From assembly GCA_029204045.2 (NCBI GenBank), contig JAQNDB010000195.1, positions 51,533-115,532 of the forward strand: a stretch of 64,000 nucleotides of DNA, written 5' to 3'. Numbering within the stretch: the stretch's first letter is position 1; each line of letters begins with the position of its first letter. The notes under the pieces are model-generated. The model had not been told where the DNA came from and did no database searches. It was given only the letters and a program-made list of their open reading frames with translations. The DNA is from Tillandsia leiboldiana (taxonomy: Eukaryota > Streptophyta > Magnoliopsida > Poales > Bromeliaceae). Made by a program: the position numbers and the translations under genes. Positions 54,173-64,000 of this stretch are shown piece after piece.

Positions 54173-57100
54173 ATGGTTGAAGGCGGAAACATCAACAGAC
54201 CTCCGTTCTTCGATGGAACAAATTATGCGTACTGGAAAGTACGGATGAAAGCCTTTTTAATTTCCATCAACGAACGGGTGTGGCAATCAATAGAGTTAGG
54301 ATGGACTAATCCAACTGAAATTATTGCTGATGTTCGCACCATCAAAGCTAGGTCGAAATAGACCAAGGAAGAGGTAGATTCTTCTTCTTACAATGGCAAA
54401 GGGATTAATGCTCTATTTAATGCTTTGTCTCAAACTGAGTTCTCTCGCGTCTCGGCATGTGAGACTGCGAAAGAAATCTGGGATGTTCTTCAAGTTACAC
54501 ATGAGGGAACTAACCTTGTGAAGATTCAAAAACTGCAAATGCTTACGAGCAAGTTTGACTCTATTTTCATGGTAGAAAATGAATCTTTCACAGACTATTA
54601 CACACGATTGCAAGACATCGTAAACTCATGTGCTAACTTGGGAGAGAAGATTCCAGAATTTAAAGTTGTAAGAAAGATATTAAGAACTCTTCCTGAACGA
54701 TTTCGCCCAAAGGTCGCAGCCATTGAAACAATTAAACACCCGGACGAAATGCGTGTAGAAGAATTAGTTGGTTCACTTCAAACATATGAAATGACTTTTC
54801 CTACTAACTATTCTTCTGGAAAGGCATCCTCTTTTAAGTCTTTAGGTTTAGCATTGAAAACAACGAAAGAAGAAGACGCGGATTCATCCTCCACAGACGA
54901 TGACGAGAACCTATCTATGGAGGATTTTGAGAAGCAGCTTGCTCTCTTGACACGAAGATTTCGCCGAAACTTTCGAAGGGGTAACTCAAGTAAAACTCCA
55001 TCCTTCGGAAAGTCGAAGAAAGGCAAAGGCTCTCCAAGTTACAAGCCAAGAAAGCAAGAGAACTTCTCAAAGGATAAGAAAAGCTCTTAAGGACAAGTCC
55101 AATGCTTCAAGTGCCGAGGATACGGCCATATCTCAACGGAGTGTCCAAATAAGAATCCGTCCAAGAAGAAGGCGATGCAAGCCGTCACTTGGGATGACAC
55201 CTCAACGTCAAATGTGTCATCGTCAAGTGATGAAGAAGATAACGCAACGGCATTCCACGCGTCCACATCTTCACCCTTCATGTGCTTAATGGCTAGTACA
55301 TCCGAGTCATTGTCCAACTCCACTGTTGAAAAGATTGCAATGGACAACGAATCGGATAATTCTGAAGGTGAAGATTTTGCTCTTGCCTACCATAAGCTTT
55401 TGAGGGATTCAAAGAAACTGGCAAAGCAAAACAAGAGTTTGAGAGGGAGATTGGAGTATCTTGAAGAAGAAACAAAAAGGGCATCTTCTCTCTCAAACGC
55501 TCTTGAAGCGGAAAGGGATAATCTGATTAAAATAAATGTTTCCCTTCAAGAGTCCAATGAGCAATTCGAGAAGAATTATGTAGATATGGTGAACAAAGCG
55601 AATTACTTCTTGAAGCTCTACGGCGAGGCTCGACAGGAAAAATTGGAAACGACGGAGACCATTTTCCAACTCAAGGATGATTTAAAGCAATTTTCCACTT
55701 GAAGGAGTAAGTTGGATAAGCTTCTTGGTCTTGGTCAAACAAATCGGTTCGGCCTCGGATACACTCAAACTGGAGACATTCCTAGTTCGAGTGGGTCAGT
55801 CTTTGTGCCCCAGTCGGTATCTCCTCCTCCGACACCGGAATTGACGACAAACGACGACAACAAACCTACTTCCCCCTCTTCGGGATCGTCAAGCACCAAG
55901 GTATGTTTTCGTTGTGGTATTGCATGGCACATAAGGAGAAATTGCAAGATGGGAGCCAAACGCTCAACTCAAGCACTTCTCACAACGACTACCAAAAAGG
56001 TGATTCCTCGGAAATCAAATGCAAATTATTCAAAGGAAAAGAGCCTCGGTAGTTCATCAAACAAGACGACGACGTCAAGGAAAAGCGATGGATCAAACAA
56101 GACGCTGTCACCAACGGTATCAACTTCACAATCATTTCCGACGTACACCAAAACTTGAAAGGTTTGGGTACGCAAAGGTGAAATCTTCCCTTGTCTTGTT
56201 ACTAATATTTCCTTGCATGCATATGATAATTCGTCTTGGTATCTGGATAGCGATTGTTCCCGTCACATGACCGATGACAAAAACTGCTTTCAAAATTTTG
56301 AGAAAATCTCCGGAGGACTTGTAGTTTTCGGAGACGGTCAGTCTTCCAAAATTGTTGGAAAAGGAACAGTAGCTATTCCAGATGGCCCGATTCTGAACAA
56401 TGTGTTATTTGTTGATGGTCTTAAGACTAACCTCATAAGTATCAGTCAACTTTGTGACAATAGTTTTTCAGTTAATTTTTCATCTGTTGAATGTGTTGTA
56501 ACTGATAAGGACCATGTTTTCTTTTTAAAGGGGGTTAGATCTGAAAACAATTGTTATGTTGTTCCCAATAAAATTTCTGAAAACTGTAACTTAGCCTCTT
56601 TGAGTAATGAAACACTTTGGCATGAAAGGCTAGGTCACATAAATTTTAAGGAACTTGCTAGAATTTCAAACAAAGACGTGGTCAAGGGGGGTTCCAAAAC
56701 TTTCACTTAAACAAAACATTGTGTGTGGTGGTTGCCAAAAGGGAAAACAATCCAGGACTGCACACAAGAACTTGAACCACGTTGGTACTAAACGGCCCTT
56801 AGAATTATTGCATATGGATCTTATGGGGCCGACACGTCAACCATCTTTGGGAGGTAAATGGTATATTTTCTTATTGGTTGATGATTTCTCTAGATTCTCA
56901 TGGGTAGAATTTTTAAAAGAGAAAGCTGATACTTTTGATTCTTTTCACGAGATTTGCCATCGTATTATGATTGAAAAGAATGAAAAGATCATTCGTGTTA
57001 GAAGTGATAGAGGTGAAGAATTCATAAATTCTAAATTCATTGATTTTTGCACTTCCAACGACATTAAACATGAATTCTCAGCACCCTATACACCTCAACA

Positions 57101-57790
57101 GAATGGTGTAGTCGAGCGCAAAAACAGGGTTGTTCAAGAGATGGCACGTGTTATGCTTCATAGCCGGAATTTACCGCTATATTTTTGGGCTGAAGCAGTG
57201 AACACCGCCGTCTATGTAATTAATCGAGTGTATTTGCGCCCGGGAACCTTAAATACACCATATGAACTATGGTTCTGTAGAAAACCAAACATCAAATATT
57301 TTCGTATCTTTGGGAGTCGGTGTTACATTTTACGTGACCGCGAAAATCTTGGTAAATTTGACTCTCGAAGTGACGAAGGGATTTTCTTGGGTTATTCTAC
57401 AAACAGTAGAGCATATCGGGTATTTAACTTGGAATCTAAAACGATTGTAGAATCTATAAATGTTAAAGTAGATGAAGCTTTTCACTCTGCATCTGAAAAA
57501 TCTACCCCTGATGTCTCTATTGATGATGATACTCCTGTAAATGCATCTTCTCTTGATAATACTTCCAATATTAATGATGCATCTAATGGCTCTTCTAGTT
57601 TATCTGACATGCAGGATTCATCACATGTTTCCCCGAGGACTCCGTTACCTCAAACGTTAAGAATCTCCAAGGATCATCCAGAAACGAACATTATTGGAGA
57701 CCCTCATGAAGAAGTCTGGACTCGGAGACAGTTGGTTTGTGGATTCGCTTGTTACGTTTCCTTAATCGAACTAAAGAATGTCAATGAAGC
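54173..57790 (+). pseudogene. gag-pol: Right-arm copy of element A gag-pol, N-terminal part
   Basis: Starts at the gag ATG and covers gag, protease and integrase up to the LTR E' insertion. It has stops at 54359-54361 (TAG where the left arm has TGG), 55088-55090 and 55700-55702, plus frameshifts near 56155 and 56690. From about 56700 the integrase frame is open and keeps HMDLMGP, RSDRGEEF and NGVVERKNR, so the DDE triad is present. The protease knuckle region reads SDCSRHMTDD where C has SGCSRHMTGD, two Gly-to-Asp changes; the first alters the DSG active site. Many differences from the left arm are G-to-A or C-to-T, as expected for methylated DNA. Confidence 0.88.
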
Positions 57791-60700
57791 TGTGGTGACC
57801 CGGATCTTTGCAGGGCTTCTACAGTGTGACCAGCAGCTTCTGGAAGCCTACGTGGCATGTCGGCGGTGTTCGCGCGCCAATTTGGACACAAGAGATGGAC
57901 TCGAGGCTTAAAATGGATCTCGTAGGTAATCGGGGGACCCCATCGGATGTTTAGAAGAGTTTACGCGTGGAGTGGATATCAAATTTAGGCTCGGCGCGGA
58001 ATTCGGATTAAAAATACCTTTCCGGGAGCCTCCGGCAAATTATAGGATTGGAATTTGGCAAATTGGACGCCGGATTTGGAATCGGCGCGCGAAAACGGTC
58101 AAGATGGGCTATTTACTTGTATTTTTCGGAGCTTGCTACAGTAATTTTACTGTTCATTTGCCGGAACAGTGTTTCCGGCGATCGCCGGCGGCGGCTGGCG
58201 GCGGCGGGCAGCGGCGGAAGGCGGCGGAAGGCGCTCGGGCAGGCGGCTAGCGGCCGCGGGCAGGCGCTGAGGGTGCGGGCAGGTGCGCGGTCCACCGCGG
58301 AGGGCGTGCGCCGGGAGCGGGCCACGTGGTGCTTTCCTGTTGGCCGGTGCAGCAGGCGCGGTCCACGGAACTTGGGCCCGGGTGCACGGTGAACCGGGTG
58401 GACACGTGGCAGATAGTTATTGGTTCGGTGTTGGGCGCGCGGTCCACGCAACGCGCGGGGCAGTTGACCGGGGCAGGTGGGCGTACCGCGGGCAGGTGGC
58501 CGTACGCGGGGCAGGCGCGGGCGACGTGGGCAGTGCCACGTGGCGCCCGCTGATTCGCGGGCGCCACCTACCGCGTTGACGCGGGCAGGGACACGTGGCG
58601 CTCTCAGCGGTGGCTTGCACAGCTGCAGCGTGTTCGGGGGACACGTGGCGGGCGCTGGGGCGGGTCGGACGAAGCCGGGATCCCGTCCAACAGAGCATTT
58701 TGGACTGGGCCGCACTGTGCGCGCCCGAAAGTTCTGGGCCGGGCCGCGCTGTGTGCGCCCGAAAGATTTCGGGCGCCCGAAAAATCGGACACAAGGGGAA
58801 TTTTTCCAATTGTTTTCTGCTGCCTATAAATAGCACCCGAGCCTTCTTCTTTGGCGCTTTTCTCTCAACCCGCGCATCTTCTGCCCGAGCACCTTGAAGA
58901 AGACTTGTTCATCTCTTAATTCTTGATCTTCCTGCCAAGTTCTACGATTTTAGGAGCACGCATCCCGAGGTTCTGGATTTTACGGCGCGGCGCGACGTTG
59001 CATTTCCTGTGTTCCCCTTCATCGCAACAGCAGTGTTTTGGCTCCCCTGGGCTACCCCGAGATCCTTTTTCTGTGATTCTTGCGCCGACAGACTCCTATG
59101 AGGTAGGGCTTCATCTTTCGTATTGATCGCGCTTTTCGGTTTCGAGTTTTTGGCACGGATCCCGAGGTGACACTGTGACTCTTTTCTATGTGGAATTGTG
59201 GGGCAGCATCGAGGTGTTTTGGCCATATCTTTGCGCACAAGTGTCATCCGGAAACGAGCTTATACAACTTTTTCAACTACAGATCGCAAGGAACGCGTTC
59301 GTATTTTTCTTGGATTTTTTTGAGATTTCATCAGAGGTGAGAATCACTGTTTCTCTGTGTACAGTGCTACAGTCTTTTGTGCTGAAATCTTTTGAGTGTA
59401 CCACCTTGTCGAATTATATCTTGGCTTACCGAACTCAGATTTGGGCGTGCAAGCTACCGTTGCGAAGCTATCGACGCGAGGATCGCGGGTGATATTTTTC
59501 TGGGAATTTTCTGGGCTCTTGCTGCAGGTGAAAATTAAGCATTTCTGGGACTGTTGTTGTATGTGTGTGTGAGAGCAGATTTTGGAATGTATGTATAATT
59601 GTGGACTTTGTATTGTGCCAGGAGAGTTACGGGTGGGCTGAACATTATTGGAGCAAGGGATTAGAGTTATCTGGTGTTTTCAGCTGTTGGGCTTTAGACA
59701 GTCAGCTTTTCAGGTGGGTGCTTTGTTCCGAGAACCGGTGGACGGTTCTCTAACTCTATATGTTAGAATTGCATGCAGGGTAGGGTACAATACCTGGGAT
59801 TGATTGGTAAGCTTAACAATGTTGATTTATGGGAATTGCCAGTTAATTATTCATATTATGACGATGGTATTAATCAGACATTTAGGTTTGATGATTAGTG
59901 GAAGCTTACCTAAGGCAAGGTTTACCCTATATGATTAATTATCATGCCATGTTAGCATATAACCCTTTTATGAGGTTGGTTTATACAATGGGATAGGATT
60001 ATGTAGTTATGTGCAGGTTCTACTCCAAGGAGTGATTATGGATCGAAAATCATGGACAGGTATGGCCATTGCTAATTCTGGCATGAGGTTTATTTCTTTA
60101 TCCTTCTTGAGGACAAATGCATGCTTGTATGGACATAAGTGTATGGACATATAGTTAGGCCATCTTTTACTGATACACTATCTTTTTGGGATTTGACTTA
60201 GGAGAAACCATGATTGCTTTCTTTCTCCTTTTTATTTAGACTTTGAGTCATGTTGCTCGGTTCGAGCAGAGGTTTGGGATAGTGTAGCTGGGACCTTAGG
60301 GTCAGAGACAGGGTGTGCTTTGATGTTGGATTGTGGGTTATTGCGGCAACCGCGGACAGTAGGCGGTTGACCGGATCTTGATTATTTTACCCAATTGTGG
60401 GTTGTGGTTATTGCGAGTGACCGCGGACTTTGGCGGTTGACCGGATGTGACTATTGCATCAGATTGGGTATCAGATTTTTCTAGTGGATGGTGTTTCCCA
60501 CTTTTTGAGTACTATTGCATCAGATCGGGGTTTTGTTAGTGGACGGAGTTTCCCACTTTGATCATAGTCTTGATCCAGTCCTGCTATTATGAGACAGTGG
60601 TTACAGAGATACTCGATACCGTGATACTTGATACAGTGATGTTTGATACAGTGATACTTTACTCGTGTGGGTCGCTCCCCTCGATTGCCACTCCGGAGTA

Positions 60701-61868
60701 GGCTTTCCACGGTGTGAGCGCCGGGCACCATGCGGGGTTCTTGAGTTCGACAGCAGAGCAGGCAGTACCAGTGATTACTGGTCTATCGATTGGGTTTATT
60801 CAGGCAGATACTTTTTGTTACACTCGTGCCTGGGGGACCGAGTGGAGTCTAGTAGCTGTGTTTAGACCAGTGCTAGTATTGTTGGGAACCGTTCGGGGTT
60901 TGACGATGGTCCCGTGGTCGTTGTGGGTTCTTTCGACCATTGTGTGAGAGGTTGAGCATCTTGAGTCTATCCGTTCTGAGAGAGAGAGCATGGATTATGA
61001 CCATAGCCTGCATGAGCCACTACTCAATAGCGAGTTAGTCCGTTTGGACGCCCTACGTAATTCCTGCCCGTCAGCGGGAGGTGGTTGTAGGTGGGCGCAG
61101 GTTTGACTGGACCCGATGTGGCAGTCAGCTCGATTGGGTCGATTGAGCACCTCGTGTGCGAGTGTTGCATATATTTCTCAGAGTTTCCCCATTTGAGCAT
61201 TCAGATAGAGGCATGGTAGCTGTAGAGTGTCTTCTACTTCTTCTTTAAGTCTTACTGCATTAGTTATCTTTTGCCTCTAGTGGTCTTGGTGGGCAGATCG
61301 TCGGCCTAGTGGCGATACCCACTGAGAACTCCCTTTTTGCGTAGTTCTCACGCCCGTCGGGGGTTTTTCCCCCCTTTTGTCCTTTCTCTCCCTTGTTTTG
61401 CAGAGTCTTGGCAGGTGTTGCGTTTCTGCGGTTGCTGTTCGCGGGTGAGGGAGTAGCGAGCTAGATCCTGACCCATTGGAGAGTAGCGGTACCCCCCCCC
61501 CCCCCCTTTTGAGGAGATCTTCAGCATAGTCGGTAGATTAGTATTTATTTCCTCTTGAGAGACTGTTGTAGTGAGGATTGATGTATTGAGAGTGGTACAC
61601 TGATGTTGTATTTGAGATATCTCCCTGTTGAGCTATGAGTTTTGTACTCGAGGTTATTGTATAATTATCATTTTTGGGAGATGGACCTTGTTGTTTTATC
61701 TTCAGTTGTACAGTGGTTGATTTCATTTCTTTAGCAGTTTTATCTTTTAGCTCTGATATCTGTTAACTGAGCTCTTTTTGCAGGTAGGACGCTTCGCCTA
61801 TGCGGGTTGGCATAGGTGGGGGATCTGTTGGCGAGCCCGGTCGCAGGTTTCGACCCCGGGGCGTGACA
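57791..61868 (+). mobile_element. Right-arm copy of solo LTR E
   Basis: 4078 bp, TGTGGTGACCCGG to GGGGCGTGACA, with GAAGC target duplications at 57786-57790 and 61869-61873. TATAAATA at 58825-58832, inverted repeat GCGCCCGAAA (58755-58764) with TTTCGGGCGC (58767-58776), and five CACGTG cores between about 58326 and 58645. Confidence 0.87.
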
Positions 61869-62146
61869 GAAGCTCTTCAGGATGACTAATGGATTGAAGC
61901 AATGCAGGAAGAGCTCCATCAGTTCGAACGAAAAAAGTCTGGGAATTAACGAAGCCTCCGATTGCAACACAACGTGATTGGTACTACTAATGGATTTTCA
62001 AGAATAAGAAAATGATGGATGGTCCATCATCAGGAACAAGCACGTCTAGTTGCTCAAGCTACTCTCAAATAGAAGGTATAGATTGATGAAACTTTCGCCC
62101 CTGTAGCTAGACTCGAGTCCATTCGTATCTTATTCTCTATTGCTTG
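61869..62146 (+). pseudogene. gag-pol: Right-arm copy of element A pol middle fragment, rich in small indels
   Basis: Same stretch as 25166-25446 but with about ten single-base insertions or deletions that destroy the frame, while the left arm frame is intact. Confidence 0.88.
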
Positions 62147-64000
62147 TGTAGAGTACCGGGTCTTCGGATTGCGCACCGACCGCACATGGTGTCGTAGAGC
62201 AGAGAGTTTGCCTCGGGCATGTTGTGCTGGGTTTACTGTTGATGTCGGGTTGATTTGATCACGCGGAAGTCCCAGCTCGATTCGGGACTTTTCCAGCAAG
62301 TGCGCCGATTGAGGATTGGATTTGGGAATTACCGATCTCACAGTGAAGTACAGAAATTCGGGAACACTCAGAACAGGTATATTATCAGATTTACAGCGAA
62401 GTTCGGGAGGTTCCGGACTGACGCGGAGGATCCGGAGGCAAAAAGTGAGTCGGACTGACAGTTTCGGAGCCGGTTTTTGATTTGAGCCCCCGACTCAACG
62501 GATGAGCTTTTTGAAGAGGAAAAAAGCTGTGAGGCGTGTACTTTCAATTACAGCGGAGTTCGGGAGGTTCCGGACAGCGGCGGAGAGCCCGAAGGAAAAA
62601 AAGTGAGTTGGAGAGGGCCTTTTTTGGATTATTTTAATATTATAATTGGGATTTCTAATTAAATGGAGCTCTAGCTTGTGGCAGTGAGAGGGTTGTGTGG
62701 GGTTGTGGATTAGAGGTAAGTGTTTTTGTTTATTTTTTATTTGGGCTTTCACTTGTTAATTAGGCTTAATTAAGTTTCTACTTAATTAAGTAGTAGGTTG
62801 CCTTTGGGGGTGGTAATCTCACCATTGTTACCTCACCTTCACCAGACCTACCTCCTCCCCTCCACCTCGTAGCTCCCCGAATCAGAGAAAGCAAGGGAAA
62901 AAAGAATAAAGAAAAAGGAGAGAAAGAAAGAAAGGAAAAGAGAAAAGGAAGAGGAGAGTTGTGATGTCTTGTTCTTGGTGGTGGACTTTAGGGTGGTGGC
63001 CAGGAGCGCGTGGGCGCATCGTTGAGGTATGTATTTGGTGTTTTTGTTTTTTAGAAATAAATATTTTGAGTTTTGATCTTTGGATTTGTTTTTGGGCACT
63101 TGAGAATTTTTGTTGGACTTTTAAAAATGAAACCGGATTTATCAGATGTTTTCCGGAATTTTCTTTTGATTTTTTTTTCCCGTCGCCGGCGGCCCAGCGC
63201 GCGCGCGCATGGCGCACGCGCGGCGCCAGGTGCTTCGTTGTCAGCACCTGCGCGGCGCCTCTCCTGGCCGCGCGCAAGCGCGCGCGCGTGCTGCCTTGCC
63301 GCGCGTAGGCCTTCGAGGAAGCGCGCGCCGCTGCGCGCGGCGCGGTCATGCTGCGGGCTTCGCGCTAGCGGGAGCGGGACGCAGCGCTCGCGCGGGCTGC
63401 GCTCGCGCTCTGGGCGCTGCACGCAGCGCCGCCGCGCGCCGCGCGGGGTAGCGCCGTCAGGGGCGGCTGCCGGCGCGCTCACGGCGCTGCGCAACGGGCC
63501 CCTGCTCCTCCGCGGGCCGCTACGGGCCGTACGGCTTGCTGTCCCCCCCAGCCGCTACGTGTTCCCCGGGACCCGCGGCGACAACCTTCGGTTTTGCGTG
63601 CCGCCCCGTTTTTTACTTTCCGCCGACTGAGGCCGGTTTCGCCGTCGGAGCTGTTTCTGTCAAGCATTTTTTGGCTTTTTCCGCAGCCTTTCCGCAGGAT
63701 TTCGCAGAGAGCATTTTTCGCAGGTTTTTTCGCCGTCGAGCCTGTTTCGGCAGCGGTTTTTGACCTTTTTCGCGACAGTTTCCGCAGGATTTTCGTTGAG
63801 AGTTTTTGCAGGATTTTCGCCGTCGGAGCCTGTTTTCGCAAGCGTTTTTTGAGCCTTTTTTTCGCAGAGCATATTTCCGCAGGGATTTTCAGAGCGTGTT
63901 CCCAGGATTTTCGGCCGTCGGAGGCTGTTCGCAAGGTTTTTGAGCCTTTTTGGCGAGCAGTTTCCGCAGGATTTTCGCGAGGCAGTTTTCGCAGGATTTT
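62147..64000 (+). mobile_element. Right-arm copy of LTR D, 5' part, cut by the window end
   Basis: Starts TGTAGAGTACCGGG after the GCTTG duplication and follows 25165 downward, including the GC-rich zone (63180-63600) and a noisy version of the 89-bp array (63640-64000). Frequent single-base indels compared with the left arm. Confidence 0.85.

Larger units (their letters stand above)
49338..64000 (-). repeat. Right arm of a large inverted duplication
   Basis: Reverse complement of about 23.3-37,986. Element boundaries recur at matching distances: I start 37657/49665, G end 36345/50979, A LTR 34452-33184/52871-54139 (1269 bp in both), E 29536-25447/57791-61868, D end 25165/62147. Divergence is roughly 1-2% in the middle, with extra single-base indels from about 61.9 kb on. 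The copy continues beyond the window. Confidence 0.92.

Overview
The window is a retrotransposon nest from a plant nuclear genome. The evidence is Ty1/Copia gag-pol with initiator-Met-tRNA-type primer sites, Ty3/Gypsy chromovirus-type integrase, 5-bp target duplications, plant-style TATA boxes and multi-kilobase LTRs. I recognise no host gene, tRNA, rRNA, prokaryotic gene or CRISPR array. Family letters A to I are mine.

Layout: 1-1253 is probably the start of a Gypsy LTR (G), on the minus strand. Copia element A (minus strand, 1257-34452, TSD CAAGC) sits in G. A is cut by a solo Copia LTR B (5119-6306, TSD TGGAG), by the complete young Copia element C (7121-18825, TSD ATCTC), and by two very long solo LTRs, D (20352-25165, TSD CAAGC) and E (25447-29536, TSD GCTTC). 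To the right lie the decayed inside of G (34458-36344), its 5' LTR (36345-37656) and the start of another LTR, I (37657-37986), which runs into a 100-N gap (37987-38086). After the gap come a deleted Gypsy element F (38087-44221), a long LTR H (44222-48296) and a longer piece of I (48297-49665). From 49338 to the window end, everything is an inverted, 1-2% diverged copy of about 23.3-37.99 kb, with the same nested insertions in mirror order. Because the homology runs right up to the gap, this looks at least as much like an allelic contig scaffolded backwards as like a real palindrome.

C is the only intact element. It carries a 1705-residue Gag-Pol (two zinc knuckles, protease, integrase, RT, RNase H) and a separate second ORF of 451 residues downstream of pol. 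Comparing C with A, B and the right-arm copy shows non-coding structure that ordinary annotation misses. (1) The transcribed part of the LTR holds seven or eight consecutive hairpins with the same loop, TGGATT, and different, mutually compensating stems. (2) A cluster of CCGG-centred palindromes upstream of the LTR TATA box is repeated upstream of ORF2, and the motif form differs between C and A. (3) ORF2 has its own TATA-like box and a conserved candidate leader intron with donor GTRAGT and acceptor TTCACAG, so it looks like a gene-like module. (4) A 104-bp non-coding block between pol and ORF2 has one mismatch between C and A although the flanks have diverged much more. The solo LTRs D, E and H also share a U5 hairpin with compensating stem changes.

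All comparisons were made by eye. Identity figures are approximate and no database was searched.
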